Shown one piece after another: positions 13,534 to 23,782 of a stretch of 53,859 nt of DNA (the stretch's first letter is position 1; every line of letters begins with the position of its first letter). The notes beneath the pieces are model-generated. The model was not told the DNA's origin and did not search any database. It was given only the letters and a program-made list of their open reading frames with translations. The position numbers and the translations under genes are program-made. This DNA is from Peptoniphilaceae bacterium (GTDB taxonomy: Bacteria > Bacillota > Clostridia > Tissierellales > Peptoniphilaceae), in NCBI GenBank assembly GCA_022779285.1, contig JALFST010000034.1, positions 1-53,859 of the forward strand. The letters are read 5' to 3'.

Positions 13534-15489
13534 ATGGAAAAGTCTATTCTCTTGAACATACTCTCACAAGAGTATCCCAATCGACGTGCCGCATATGGGG
13601 AAATCGTTCGCCTAAAGGCGCTGATGTCCCTTCCGAAAGGAACCGAATATTTTTTCAGTGACATCCATGGCGAGGATCGTGCTTTCATCCACCTGATGAG
13701 ATCCGCTTCCGGAAATATCCGCAGAAAGATTCGTGATGTCTATCGTTCCCGCTTGTCGGAAGAGGATCAAAACGAAATTGCGAGCTTGATCTACGATCCC
13801 GATTCCGCTCTGAGTGCGCGCCGCGCAGAGCTGGAGGATGAAAGATGGATACGCGATATGATATTGCGTCTGGTAGAGGTGGGACGTTTTATCTCTTCCA
13901 AATATCCACGAGCACAGATTCATAAGCTCACACCGGATCGCTATCAGGATGTCGTGGAAGAATTCTTTTATACCAATGATGGTGAAATTGACCGGCGTCA
14001 ATATTATTTTGCTATGATCGACGGCATTATTGCGGAAGGCGCCTCCATCGACTTCATCAAGGCACTGGCGCATATGATTCAGCGCATCTGCGTAAACCAT
14101 CTTCACATCGTAGGAGATCTTTTTGACCGCGGACCGGGTCCTGAAAAAATTCTGGAGGAGCTGATTCGCTTTGAAAATGTAGACGTCCAGTGGGGAAACC
14201 ATGATGTTGAGTGGATGGGCGCCGCCTTAGGCAATGCGCCTTGTATGATGAGCGTAATGCGGAATGCCATTCGCTACAATACCTTTGATGCGTTGGAAGA
14301 CGGCTACGGCATTCATCTTCGCGCACTCAATGATTTTGCAGTCAAGGTTTATGGCGATGATCCGTGTGAACGCTTTGATCTGCATGTCTACGATGAAAAT
14401 GTCTACAATATTATCGATCGAAAACGTGCTGCAAAGATGCATAAGGCGATTGCAATTCTTGAATTCAAGCTTGAAGGGCAGCTTTTGGAACGTCATCCGG
14501 AATACAGAATGCAGGATCGGATCGTATTAAAAAAGGTGGACTGGAAAACAATGGAATATGTGGAAGGAGATAAGAGATATCCGATGCTGGACACCCGATT
14601 TCCGACCATTGATCCGGGGGATCCTTTGCGCCTCAGTGACGAGGAAAAGGATCTGCTCAAAAGCATACGCGCTTCCTTCATGCATTCCGAGCGTCTCAAA
14701 AGACATATGCGGTTCGTGTATGCCAAGGGCAGCTCCTATCTTGCTTATAACGGCAATCTTCTTTTCCATGGCTGTCTTCCGATGAAAGAGGACGGCAGCT
14801 TTGATGTCCTCCATATCGACGGAAAAGACTACTCCGGAAAATCTCTTATGGATTATTTGGATTACAGTGTAACGCAGGCCTTTAACGGAGATGTGGATTC
14901 CATTGAACGGCATAAGGCGGTTGACTTTATGTGGTATCTCTGGTGCGGTCCGAAAAGCCCGATGTTCGGGAAAAGTAAAATGGCCACCTTTGAGAATTAC
15001 TTTGTCGACGATTCCGCGCTGCGCAAGGAAATCTATAACCCCTATTTCCATCTGTGTAATCAGGAGGAAATTTGTGATGCCATACTCATGGAATTCGGAT
15101 TGACCGACAAGCATTCTCATATTATCAATGGACATGTTCCCGTGAAAATCAAGGACGGTCAAACTCCGATGCGGGCCAATGGCAAGCTTTTCGTTATCGA
15201 CGGCGGAATTGCCAAGGCATATCAGGAAAAGACAGGCATCGCCGGATATACCCTGATTTTCAACTCTCACCACATCGCTCTGGCAGAGCATCGAGATTTC
15301 AGCTCCATCACAAATTCTCTGGAAACATATTCTCCCCTTGTTTCAACCGTGGATCGTTACGGTCACCGCGTTTTGATCGGAGATACGGATCTGGGGAAAA
15401 AATATGAAACGAAAATAAAATACCTTCATGCACTGATTGAAAGCTATACACGAGGAGAATTAAAAGAAAATTTCATTATAGAAAAATAG
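13534..15489 (+). CDS. fbp: Fructose-1,6-bisphosphatase, class III (Firmicutes type)
   Basis: A 651-residue enzyme (B. subtilis Fbp is of similar size). It has calcineurin-like metallophosphatase motifs in order: SDIHGEDRAF, VGDLFDRGPGPEKI, WGNHDVEWMG and, near the C-terminus, INGHVPVKIKDG. It hydrolyses fructose-1,6-bisphosphate to fructose-6-phosphate in gluconeogenesis in the cytosol. GAAAGGA sits 5 bases before the chosen ATG; an upstream in-frame ATG (13480) would precede the promoter. It converges on the pfkA-pyk end of the glycolytic operon, with the terminator at 15501-15521 shared between them. Opposed enzymes of the cycle thus lie on opposite strands. Confidence 0.95.
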   Translation: MEKSILLNILSQEYPNRRAAYGEIVRLKALMSLPKGTEYFFSDIHGEDRAFIHLMRSASGNIRRKIRDVYRSRLSEEDQNEIASLIYDPDSALSARRAELEDERWIRDMILRLVEVGRFISSKYPRAQIHKLTPDRYQDVVEEFFYTNDGEIDRRQYYFAMIDGIIAEGASIDFIKALAHMIQRICVNHLHIVGDLFDRGPGPEKILEELIRFENVDVQWGNHDVEWMGAALGNAPCMMSVMRNAIRYNTFDALEDGYGIHLRALNDFAVKVYGDDPCERFDLHVYDENVYNIIDRKRAAKMHKAIAILEFKLEGQLLERHPEYRMQDRIVLKKVDWKTMEYVEGDKRYPMLDTRFPTIDPGDPLRLSDEEKDLLKSIRASFMHSERLKRHMRFVYAKGSSYLAYNGNLLFHGCLPMKEDGSFDVLHIDGKDYSGKSLMDYLDYSVTQAFNGDVDSIERHKAVDFMWYLWCGPKSPMFGKSKMATFENYFVDDSALRKEIYNPYFHLCNQEEICDAILMEFGLTDKHSHIINGHVPVKIKDGQTPMRANGKLFVIDGGIAKAYQEKTGIAGYTLIFNSHHIALAEHRDFSSITNSLETYSPLVSTVDRYGHRVLIGDTDLGKKYETKIKYLHALIESYTRGELKENFIIEK

Positions 15490-15500
15490 ACAAAGAAAAC

Positions 15501-15521
15501 AGGCGGAGCTGAGCTCCGCCT
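15501..15521. terminator. Bidirectional terminator between fbp and pyk
   Basis: AGGCGGAGC and GCTCCGCCT pair around a TGA loop. On the plus strand the stem is followed by TTCTTT; on the minus strand it is followed by GTTTTCTTTG. It ends fbp and the long pyk operon. Confidence 0.85.
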
Positions 15522-15525
15522 TTCT

Positions 15526-17283
15526 TTACATGATTTGTACTTCTCCGGCATAAACAACGCCCGTATCCGCATCAATGGTAACAATATCGCCATCCTTCAT
15601 CACCTTTACCGCATTTACGGCGCCGATGACGGTCGGGCGATTGTAATGAGAGCCTACAACCGCTGCCAGCGAGCTTTGTCCTCCCTCTTCGGATATAATG
15701 CCTCCCGCTCTTTCGATATAAGGGATCAGCTCCGCATCCGCAAATTTACAGACGAGAATATCCTGTGACTGGAATTTCTCTGAAATATCCCGAAGCGTGC
15801 TTCCCACACAGACGCGTCCCGTCACCATGCCGCTGCCGACGCCTTGTCCGCTGATGATAATATCACCAATCGTATGCACCTTGATTAGATTCGTAGACTG
15901 TCCCTTTCCGACAGGAATTCCGGCTGTAAGAACGATCTGATCTCCTTCATGCACGACTCCTGTATGAAGCGCCGCCACAATCGAACGCTCGACAAGCTCA
16001 TCGGTGTGCACGGACATCCTGCTCATCACCGGCATGACACCCCATACAATGGAAAGCTGATGATAGACTCGCTCATTGGGAGTACAAGCGATAATCGGCG
16101 TATCCGGACGGAATCTCGAAATCTGCCTCCCCGTAAATCCCCCCGAGGTGGAAGCGACGATCGCTGCTGCCGAAAGCTGACCTGCAATCGTACAGGCCGA
16201 ACGTGCGATCGCTGTGGAGACATTCGGATCCGCTACGGGCTTTCTCTGCTCCAGAAGCTTTTTGAAATCGGGCGAAGCTTCGGTCGTTTCCGCAATGACG
16301 CGCATTTGCCGAACCGCAAGAAGCGGATAATTTCCGGATGCCGTCTCGCCGGAAAGCATAATGGCATCTGACCCGTCCAAAATCGCATTGGCAACATCGT
16401 TGACCTCTGCCCGAGTCGGACGAGGATTGCGCTGCATGGAATCCAGCATTTGCGTTGCCGTGATCACCGGTTTTCCAAAGCGATTCGCCTTGCGAATAAT
16501 TTCTTTTTGTACAAGAGGCACATTTTCTGTAGGGATTTCCACGCCCAAATCTCCGCGGGCGACCATCACTCCATCCGAAGCATCTAAAATGGCATCGAGG
16601 TTGTTTACGCCCTGCTGCGATTCAATTTTGGAAAAAATGAGAATATCGCCTCCGTCATTTTCTTGCAGCAAACGACGAATTTCCATAACGTCCTGTGCGG
16701 TACGAATGAATGAGGCGAAAATCATATCAATTCCCGCTTCAATTCCGAAAAGAATGTCCGCCTGATCCTGCTCCGTCATTGCGGGAAGATGGATCTCGGC
16801 ACCGGGAATATTGATTCCCTTGTGATCGGAAATTTGGCCCTGATTTTGAACAATACAGTGAATCTCCGTGCCCTTCACCTCATGAACCAAAAGATCTAAA
16901 AGACCGTCATCGATAAGAATGTGCATTCCTGCATGCACATCGTGCGGAAGATTTTTGTAGGAAACGGATACCATCTCCTGAGTTCCCTCCACATCCCGCG
17001 TCGTAAGCGTAAAAGGCTCCCCCTTCTGCAAGGTGATTTTTTCACCATTCTGAAAGACGCCCGTGCGAATCTCCGGTCCCTTTGTATCCAACGCAACTGC
17101 AAGCGGAATCTGCATCTCCTCACGCAGCTTGCGAATCAAACGGACTTTATTTCCCTGCTCCTCATGAGATCCGTGAGAAAAATTGAGTCTGGCAACATTC
17201 ATCCCCTCTTGAATCAGCTGCCTTAAGGTTTCTTCGTCCTGAGATGCCGGTCCGATCGTACATACAATTTTGGTCTTATTCAT
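15526..17283 (-). CDS. pyk: Pyruvate kinase with C-terminal PEP-utiliser-like domain
   Basis: A 585-residue enzyme converting PEP + ADP to pyruvate + ATP. It begins MNKTKIVCTIGPAS after GGAGGAG and has ARLNFSHGSHEE, the K-containing FSKIESQQG, MVARGDLGVEIP and ITATQMLDSM. Residues about 475-585 form the extra domain found in Bacillus-type pyruvate kinases that resembles the phosphohistidine domain of PEP synthases. There the usual TSHAAVV reads SSLAAVV, so the histidine is absent and the domain must be non-catalytic, as it is thought to be in other pyruvate kinases. It is the last gene of the operon, 19 bp behind pfkA. Confidence 0.96.
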   Translation of the reverse strand: MNKTKIVCTIGPASQDEETLRQLIQEGMNVARLNFSHGSHEEQGNKVRLIRKLREEMQIPLAVALDTKGPEIRTGVFQNGEKITLQKGEPFTLTTRDVEGTQEMVSVSYKNLPHDVHAGMHILIDDGLLDLLVHEVKGTEIHCIVQNQGQISDHKGINIPGAEIHLPAMTEQDQADILFGIEAGIDMIFASFIRTAQDVMEIRRLLQENDGGDILIFSKIESQQGVNNLDAILDASDGVMVARGDLGVEIPTENVPLVQKEIIRKANRFGKPVITATQMLDSMQRNPRPTRAEVNDVANAILDGSDAIMLSGETASGNYPLLAVRQMRVIAETTEASPDFKKLLEQRKPVADPNVSTAIARSACTIAGQLSAAAIVASTSGGFTGRQISRFRPDTPIIACTPNERVYHQLSIVWGVMPVMSRMSVHTDELVERSIVAALHTGVVHEGDQIVLTAGIPVGKGQSTNLIKVHTIGDIIISGQGVGSGMVTGRVCVGSTLRDISEKFQSQDILVCKFADAELIPYIERAGGIISEEGGQSSLAAVVGSHYNRPTVIGAVNAVKVMKDGDIVTIDADTGVVYAGEVQIM

Positions 17284-17302
17284 ATACTCCTCCGAGATTT
17301 CT

Positions 17303-18262
17303 TCAGTTCGAAAGCATGTTTGCCATTTCGTATAGTTCTTCATTGAAATCGTGTGGAATGGAAATTGCCTCTTCAATATGCATTGTGAAGATTTCATCGC
17401 CACGAATTCCGACGGCTACGGAGCTGGAACCGTTCATCAGAGCTTCCACCGCTTTATATCCCATCACACAGCCTAATTTTGCATCGGTAAAGCTGGGGCT
17501 TCCTCCACGCTGCACATGCCCTAAGCTGGTAATCTTGGTTTCCACGTCCGTCTTCTCCTGAATATAATCACGAAGATCATAGGGCTCCCCGACACCCTCC
17601 GCAAGAACGATAATATGATGTCTCTTTCCGCGCTTTCGGCTGCGCAAAATTCTTTCGATAATCTCGTCACGGTCATACGGGTGTTCCGGCACAATGATGC
17701 TTTCCGCTCCGCCTGCAAGCCCGGAGTATAAAGCGATGTCCCCGCAATGTCTGCCCATAACCTCAATTATGTTGGCGCGTCCATGCGAGTTGGATGTATC
17801 GCGAAGCTTCCCGATGGACTCAATTACGGTTTCTACTGCCGTATGAAAGCCGATCGTATATGTGGTATATCCCATATCATTATCAATCGTACAGGGAATG
17901 CCTACCGTGCGAATTCCCCTCTTATGCAGAGCATGCGCTCCTTGAAAGGATCCGTCTCCTCCCATAACAATCAGCCCTTCAATGCCGAATTGCTTGAGAA
18001 TCTTGACCGCTTCCTCCTGACCCTCCGGTGTCTTAAACTTCATGGAACGTGCCGAGCCTAAAATTGTGCCGCCCTTTTGTATGATATCTCCGACACTGGA
18101 TACATTCATTTCATAAATATCACCGGTCATCAGGCCTTCATAGCCGTAGCGAATGCCCTTTACCCGAATCCCCTTTGCAAAGCAGGTGCGGGCAATGGCT
18201 CGAATCGCCGCATTCATTCCGGGGGCATCTCCACCGGATGTTAAGATTCCGATTGTTTTCAT
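17303..18262 (-). CDS. pfkA: ATP-dependent 6-phosphofructokinase
   Basis: A 319-residue bacterial-type PFK, the normal length. Motifs: TSGGDAPGMNAAIRA (ATP site), GGDGSFQGA, the catalytic PCTIDND region (IPCTIDNDM) and EVMGRHCGDIAL. It phosphorylates fructose-6-phosphate to the 1,6-bisphosphate, the committed step of glycolysis. Its start overlaps the dnaE stop by 4 bases (ATGA). The order dnaE-pfkA-pyk is common in Firmicutes. Confidence 0.97.
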   Translation of the reverse strand: MKTIGILTSGGDAPGMNAAIRAIARTCFAKGIRVKGIRYGYEGLMTGDIYEMNVSSVGDIIQKGGTILGSARSMKFKTPEGQEEAVKILKQFGIEGLIVMGGDGSFQGAHALHKRGIRTVGIPCTIDNDMGYTTYTIGFHTAVETVIESIGKLRDTSNSHGRANIIEVMGRHCGDIALYSGLAGGAESIIVPEHPYDRDEIIERILRSRKRGKRHHIIVLAEGVGEPYDLRDYIQEKTDVETKITSLGHVQRGGSPSFTDAKLGCVMGYKAVEALMNGSSSVAVGIRGDEIFTMHIEEAISIPHDFNEELYEMANMLSN

Positions 18263-21200
18263 ACATCCTCCTTTTTTCTCAGCCGGATATTTTGCGGTCC
18301 TAATAAGCGAGACAATGCATCCAGCAAGTCCTGTCCGACAAGAACCTGATACTCATCATTCATAAGCACGCTGACCCTGCGATCCGAAAAATATAGACAA
18401 ACGGGCACATTTCCGGCATGCTGACGAAGAATTTCCTTAAGCTGCGCATATCTTGACTGATCCCTTGAATGAATCTGAAGATACAAGGTATCCCCCTCGG
18501 GCGCCTTTTTCCGATCCATCCGTCTCTGATCCGGCTTTTTGTCCTCCTTTTGAAAGGCTCGCCGCTCTTCAGAATATGACGCATTTTCTTCGTAAAGCCT
18601 TCGAGAGGCATCCTGCTCCTCCAAAGCCTCCAGAGTTTGAATTCTGTCCACTACACATTGTAGCGCATCATTACGATATTGTAACACTCCTTGTGCCAGA
18701 AGTGGTTCATCGATCTGCAGGTTTGGTTCCGCCGTGCGAAATGCCCTTGGAAATAGGACGCATTCGATGGTGCCGAATCGATCCTCCAAAGTAATTACCG
18801 CCATTTTTTCCCGCCTCTTGGTAATAATATCCTTTCTCGCACGCAAAATGCCTGCAAGCCGGACACGCTTGCCGTCCAGTGACTCAGGAGTTTCCTCTGC
18901 GGCGATCTCGTCCAGCGAAAAATTAATATACGGGCGAAACCGCTGTTCATAGGATGAGAACGGATGATCCGAAAGATAAATTCCCAGCATTTCCTTTTCA
19001 AAAGCAAGGAGAAGCGGCTTTGGAAATTCCCTATCCGGATCCGGCTCCTCGACAGGCTTGACATCCAGCATATCAAATATCGAGGTTTGTCCGGCAATAT
19101 TTCGTTTTCTGGCAAGCTGAACCCCGTCAAGGGAACGCTCCATATTCTCAAGCGTTTGCGCTCGGGATCTTCCCAGACAGTCAAAGACTCCCGCCTTAAT
19201 CAGGCTTTCCAGTGCCTTGCGATTCAATGCCGTTCGGTCCTCATCCGCAATGCGACGCAGATAATCCTCTAAGGAAACAAACGGACCGTTCTTTTCCCTT
19301 GCCTTGATGGTTGCTCGCGTAATTCCGGCGCCTACATTTTTAATTCCCAAAAGTCCGAAACGAATCGCGTGATCTTCCACGGTAAAATGGTCAAAGCTGG
19401 CATTGATGTTCGGGGGCATCAGGATCAGCCCCAGTCGCTGTGCTTCTCGTATATAAAGCGCCATCTTGTCCGCATCTCCCATAACGCTGGTAAGCAATGC
19501 CGCAAAATATTCCGCAGGAGCATAGTATTTCAACGTCGCTGTTTGCATTGCCACAAAGGAATATGCTGCCGAGTGCGATTTGTTGAACGCATATCTGGCA
19601 AAAGCGATCATCTGATCATAAATGGCATTGGCAATTTCTTCAGGCACCCCGTTGGAAACGCAACCCGGAATCTCTACCGTGCCATCCTCCAAGGTCTTTC
19701 CATGAATGAAATATTCACGGTTTTCCTCCATGACCGCCATTTTCTTTTTAGACATGGCTCGGCGCAAATTATCCGCTTCCCCTAAGGAATACCCCGCCAG
19801 GCTTTGCACAATCTGCATCACCTGCTCCTGATAGACAATGACGCCGTAGGTTGTCTTCAAAATCGGCTCAAGCAAAGGATGCAGATAATGAATGTGCTCA
19901 GGATGATGTCTCGCATCCACATACGTCGGAATCTCCTCCATAGGGCCGGGACGAAAAAGCGCATTTGCCGCGATCAGATCCTCAAATCGGGTCGGCTTGA
20001 GCTCAGAAAGAAATCGCCGCATGCCATTGGACTCGAATTGAAAAATTCCAATGGTTTCCGCATTGGCAAATTGCCGGAGCACCTTGGGATCCTCCCGATC
20101 GATGCGCATCATATCCGGTCGTTTTCCGGTGCGCTTCTCGATCATGTTCACCGCGTCATTGATCACCGTCAGATTTCGGAGTCCCAGAAAATCCATTTTC
20201 AGAAGACCCAACTCTTCCAGCTCCGTCATATTATACTGCGTTGTGATTTGATCCCCATTGGTAGACAGGGGAACGATATGATCCACGGGCTCCCCTGCAA
20301 TGAGCACGCCTGCTGCATGGGTGGAGGTATGTCTCGGCACCCCTTCCACCGCAATGGCCAGACGCATTAATTTCTGATATGTTTCGCTGCTCTCGATCAG
20401 CTTGTTCAACTCTTCACTTTCTCTCAGCGCTTTTGTCAGTGTCATCTTCAGCTCGTTGGGAACGGCCTTCGCCAGACGATCTACTTGAGAAAGCTCAACT
20501 TCCATCACTCTGCCGATATCTCGAATTGCATTTTTGGCAGCAAGTGTCCCGAATGTCACGATTTGTGCCACATGATCCTCACCATATTTTTCCTTGACAT
20601 AATCGATGACCTCTTCACGCCGCTCATAGTCAAAGTCGATATCAATATCCGGCATGGACACGCGATTCGGATTCAAAAAACGCTCGAAAAGCAAATCAAA
20701 TTCCAGCGGATCAATTCCCGTAATTCCCAAGGCATAGGAAACAATGGATCCCGCTGCAGAACCGCGGCCGGGTCCCACCGGAATTTCCTTTTTTTGGGCA
20801 AAATGCACAAAATCCGAGACAATCAGAAAATAGTCCACATATCCCATTTGTTCAATGACCGAAAGCTCGTAGTCCGCTCGGGAGCGGGCCTGCTCGAATC
20901 GCGAGGCGTCTCCGTCCGATGCATAACGCCTTTCCAATCCCTCGGATACCAATCGCCGTAAATACTCTCTGTTTGTCTCCTGAGTCGGAATCTCGAAATG
21001 CGGCAAATGCAGCTCATGAAAGCGAATTTCTACATTACAGCGTTCTGCAATACGAACCGTATTTTCAATCGCATCATCATAATTCTCAAAAAGCTCATGC
21101 ATTTCCTCCGGAGATTTTAAATAAAAGTCGTCTGAGGGAAATCGCATGCGATTCTCGTCACGCAAAACCTTGCCCGTTTGAATGCATAAAAGGGCATCCT

Positions 21201-21840
21201 GCGCCTCCGCATCTGAACGCTTCAAATAGTGACAGTCATTGGTCGCAACCAATGGAATCCCGAGCTGCCTGTGAATTTTTGCAAACGCACCGGCGATGAT
21301 TTTTTCTTCTCGAAGACCATGATCCTGAATCTCCAAATAAAAATTACCGGCACCGAAAATTTCCTGATATTCCAGAACAGTTTGTCGAGTGATTTCATCA
21401 TTTCCATCGAGCGCACGCTGCGCACACTCCCCCGCGATACAGGCGGATAAAGCGATTAAGCCCTCGTGATGTTCACGAAGAAAGGCTTTGTCCACTCTTG
21501 GCTTATAGTAAAATCCATGGATATATGCTTCGGAAACAATTTTTATTAAATTGTGATATCCTGTTTCATTTTCTGCCAGTAGAACTAAATGATATCTTGT
21601 GCGGTCGCTTCGATCGGTACGATCTTCCGCAACATAGACCTCACAGCCTAAAATAGGCTTCACGCCGGCTTTTTTTGCGGCTTTATAAAATTGAATGGCA
21701 CCGAAAAGGTTGCCGTGATCCGTAATGGCTACCGCATCCATGCCTTGTGATTTCACCTCTTCCATCAATTGCTCAATCCTGCAAAATCCGTCCAGAAGCG
21801 AATAGGGCGTATGTAAATGCAAATGTACAAAAGAACCCAT
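18259..21840 (-). CDS. dnaE: DNA polymerase III alpha subunit, DnaE type
   Basis: A 1193-residue polymerase of the DnaE1 class (no inserted 3'-5' exonuclease as in PolC). It has an N-terminal PHP domain starting SFVHLHLHTPYSLLDG, polymerase active-site acids in MPDIDIDFDYERR (about residues 395-407), GPGRGSAAGS, and a C-terminal OB-fold region (KRVRLAGILRARKDIITKR). In Firmicutes that also have PolC, DnaE extends primers; whether this genome has polC cannot be seen here. I start at the ATG within TGATG, 5 bases after AAGGAG, which overlaps the sirtuin stop; a GTG one codon upstream is possible. Confidence 0.96.
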   Translation of the reverse strand: MGSFVHLHLHTPYSLLDGFCRIEQLMEEVKSQGMDAVAITDHGNLFGAIQFYKAAKKAGVKPILGCEVYVAEDRTDRSDRTRYHLVLLAENETGYHNLIKIVSEAYIHGFYYKPRVDKAFLREHHEGLIALSACIAGECAQRALDGNDEITRQTVLEYQEIFGAGNFYLEIQDHGLREEKIIAGAFAKIHRQLGIPLVATNDCHYLKRSDAEAQDALLCIQTGKVLRDENRMRFPSDDFYLKSPEEMHELFENYDDAIENTVRIAERCNVEIRFHELHLPHFEIPTQETNREYLRRLVSEGLERRYASDGDASRFEQARSRADYELSVIEQMGYVDYFLIVSDFVHFAQKKEIPVGPGRGSAAGSIVSYALGITGIDPLEFDLLFERFLNPNRVSMPDIDIDFDYERREEVIDYVKEKYGEDHVAQIVTFGTLAAKNAIRDIGRVMEVELSQVDRLAKAVPNELKMTLTKALRESEELNKLIESSETYQKLMRLAIAVEGVPRHTSTHAAGVLIAGEPVDHIVPLSTNGDQITTQYNMTELEELGLLKMDFLGLRNLTVINDAVNMIEKRTGKRPDMMRIDREDPKVLRQFANAETIGIFQFESNGMRRFLSELKPTRFEDLIAANALFRPGPMEEIPTYVDARHHPEHIHYLHPLLEPILKTTYGVIVYQEQVMQIVQSLAGYSLGEADNLRRAMSKKKMAVMEENREYFIHGKTLEDGTVEIPGCVSNGVPEEIANAIYDQMIAFARYAFNKSHSAAYSFVAMQTATLKYYAPAEYFAALLTSVMGDADKMALYIREAQRLGLILMPPNINASFDHFTVEDHAIRFGLLGIKNVGAGITRATIKAREKNGPFVSLEDYLRRIADEDRTALNRKALESLIKAGVFDCLGRSRAQTLENMERSLDGVQLARKRNIAGQTSIFDMLDVKPVEEPDPDREFPKPLLLAFEKEMLGIYLSDHPFSSYEQRFRPYINFSLDEIAAEETPESLDGKRVRLAGILRARKDIITKRREKMAVITLEDRFGTIECVLFPRAFRTAEPNLQIDEPLLAQGVLQYRNDALQCVVDRIQTLEALEEQDASRRLYEENASYSEERRAFQKEDKKPDQRRMDRKKAPEGDTLYLQIHSRDQSRYAQLKEILRQHAGNVPVCLYFSDRRVSVLMNDEYQVLVGQDLLDALSRLLGPQNIRLRKKEDV

Positions 21841-22613
21841 CACATCTCCTTCGGGACGAGCATCGGTAAAATCTCAGAGATATCGCCATGCAAAACAAAA
21901 TCCGCCTGCTTATCTGCGGAGGTGGCATCCCGATTAATCAAAATTAATGTGTGCCCATGAAAGTATCGGATGAGACCCGCTGCCGGATAGACGACTAAGG
22001 AAGTGCCGCCCACAATCAAAACCTCCGCCTCTCGGATGGCGCGCAATGCCTGGTCCATTGTCTGTTCGTTGAGCATCTCCCCATATAGTGTGACATCCGG
22101 CCTCATGGGAGAACCGCAGCGCGGACAGGGAAATACTCCCTTTCCCTGCATGTATGCTTTGTAATCTCCCTTTTCTCCGCATTGCGGACAATAAATATCG
22201 CGTGTATTGCCATGCAGCTCCAGCACATTCCTGCTGCCTGCCTTTTGGTGAAGACTGTCGATGTTCTGCGTGATCACCGCCTGCAGCTTTCCCTTTTTTT
22301 CCAGCTCGGCAAGAGCTTTGTGCGCGCCGTTCGGAGCAACCTGTGCCATGCGTTCCATCTGTCTCATAAAATCCGTAAAACCGGCCGGAGAATCCAGCCA
22401 ATAATCATGACTCATATAATACTCAGGGGAATACTTGGCATCCTTCATCATCCGATACAAGCCGTTCGGGGAGCGAAAATCCGGAATACCGGATGCGGTA
22501 GATACGCCGGCTCCACCGAAAAAAACGGTATTTCCGCTGTTCTTTACCGCTCGAGCCGCCTGTTCCAACGCCTGTGTAAATGTGAACTCGGTGTCTTGAC
22601 GATTTTTTTCCAT
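21840..22613 (-). CDS. cobB: NAD-dependent protein deacetylase (sirtuin, CobB/SrtN type)
   Basis: A 257-residue class U/M-type sirtuin. The NAD site is GGAGVSTASGIPDFRSPNGLY, then TQNIDSLHQKAG, the catalytic histidine in ELHGNTRD, the Zn ribbon CPQC...CPRC, and GGTSLVVYPAAGL. It removes acyl groups from lysines using NAD+, often on acetyl-CoA synthetase and glycolytic enzymes, which is suggestive in this operon but not proof of a link. The ATG lies close behind GGGGGAGG; a TTG six codons upstream (22631) overlapping the Nudix stop is an alternative start. It overlaps dnaE at TGATG. Confidence 0.93.
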   Translation of the reverse strand: MEKNRQDTEFTFTQALEQAARAVKNSGNTVFFGGAGVSTASGIPDFRSPNGLYRMMKDAKYSPEYYMSHDYWLDSPAGFTDFMRQMERMAQVAPNGAHKALAELEKKGKLQAVITQNIDSLHQKAGSRNVLELHGNTRDIYCPQCGEKGDYKAYMQGKGVFPCPRCGSPMRPDVTLYGEMLNEQTMDQALRAIREAEVLIVGGTSLVVYPAAGLIRYFHGHTLILINRDATSADKQADFVLHGDISEILPMLVPKEM

Positions 22614-22631
22614 ATCCTCCCCCTTTCCCAA

Positions 22632-23096
22632 TTACTTGCAAAACTGTACTCGAATACATGTGTGGCCATCATACCACGTCAAAACCTCTGCCGCTTTTCC
22701 CTGATAAATGGCAAGAATTTCCTTCATAGAGCCGCTTTTTCCATCCGCCTTAAGAAAATCCTCCCAGGACATCCATTGAAGGCTGCCCTCCCGGCTTTCC
22801 CGGAGCTGTCCGGAAAAATCGCTTGTGCGGTATAGAAACCCAATTCCATGCCAATTCGTATCCACCGATATCCAGTGAATGGCACCGGCATATTCCATCT
22901 TCCCGATCGTATATCCCGTTTCTTCCCATGCCTCACGACGCGCAGAATCCACAAGGCTTTCCGAAGGTTCCACCTTCCCTCCCGGAAAAGTAAGACCCTC
23001 CCAGCCTTCTTTTTTGACTTTATCCAGAACGAGCACTTCATTGCGCTCGTTCTGGATCAGCACCATATTCAAAAGCTGAACGAATTCTCCGGACAT
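22632..23096 (-). CDS. Nudix hydrolase (MutT/8-oxo-dGTPase-like)
   Basis: A 154-residue Nudix protein. The box reads GGKVEPSESLVDSARREAW followed by EETGY, matching G-x5-E-x7-REUxEExGU. The size and the FPGGKVEP lead-in fit the MutT/YtkD branch that cleans oxidised nucleotides, but Nudix substrates are poorly predictable. The ATG overlaps the deoC stop (TGATG), with CAGGAG 8 bases upstream. It sits between nucleoside salvage and the DNA polymerase gene, a context that fits nucleotide-pool sanitation. Confidence 0.85.
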   Translation of the reverse strand: MSGEFVQLLNMVLIQNERNEVLVLDKVKKEGWEGLTFPGGKVEPSESLVDSARREAWEETGYTIGKMEYAGAIHWISVDTNWHGIGFLYRTSDFSGQLRESREGSLQWMSWEDFLKADGKSGSMKEILAIYQGKAAEVLTWYDGHTCIRVQFCK

Positions 23097-23746
23097 CAAG
23101 CAAGCTCCTGCATGATACGAACGCCGGCAGATGCTCCGATACGGGAAGCCCCCGCTTCCACCATAGCCTGTGCCTCCTCCGCTGTATGAATTCCACCCGA
23201 AGCCTTGACCAAAGCATGATCCTTCACCGTTTCTTTCATCAGCCGTACATCGTGCACCGTCGCGCCGCCCGTGGAAAAGCCCGTCGAGGTTTTTACATAA
23301 TCCGCTCCGGCTTCCACGGCCAGCTCACAAGCCTTTCTTTTCTCATCATCCGTCAATAAGCAGGTTTCAATGATCACCTTAAGCACGCGATCCGGTCCGC
23401 AGGCCTTTTTCAGCGCGGCAATCTCGTTTTTGACATAATCATAATTTCCTGCCTTGAGCTGTCCGACTGCGATGACCATATCGATTTCGTCCGCTCCATC
23501 CTCTAATGCAATTTCCGTTTCCGCAACCTTTGCGCGGGTGGACATCGCTCCAAGAGGGAACCCTACCACCGTACAGGTTTTTACATTGCTGCCCTCCAGA
23601 AGTGAATGCACAAGCGCCGTATATTCGCCATTGACGCAGCAGGAATAAAAATGATATTCCTTAGCTTCCTCACAGAGCTTGCGAATCTGATCCTCGGTAG
23701 CCTCCGGCTTGAGTATTGTATGATCGATCATGCGATTGATTTCCAT
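23096..23746 (-). CDS. deoC: Deoxyribose-phosphate aldolase
   Basis: A 216-residue DERA of the short bacterial type. It opens [15 protein letters not shown], has the Schiff-base lysine in [13 protein letters not shown] (about residue 152), the assisting acid in DEIDMVI and lysine in RVLKVIIET. It splits deoxyribose-5-phosphate into glyceraldehyde-3-phosphate and acetaldehyde, feeding deoxynucleoside carbon into glycolysis. It follows deoD by 36 bp, so the two form a salvage pair inside the glycolytic operon; the phosphopentomutase that would link them is not in the window. Confidence 0.96.
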   Translation of the reverse strand: MEINRMIDHTILKPEATEDQIRKLCEEAKEYHFYSCCVNGEYTALVHSLLEGSNVKTCTVVGFPLGAMSTRAKVAETEIALEDGADEIDMVIAVGQLKAGNYDYVKNEIAALKKACGPDRVLKVIIETCLLTDDEKRKACELAVEAGADYVKTSTGFSTGGATVHDVRLMKETVKDHALVKASGGIHTAEEAQAMVEAGASRIGASAGVRIMQELA

Positions 23747-23782
23747 AAATATCCTTCCTTTTTTCTTTGAATTCCGGCGAAA

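Noticed and set aside
14527-15291. 254-codon minus-strand ORF inside fbp
   Set aside because: Antisense shadow of the class III Fbp frame; no start signal and no family match.
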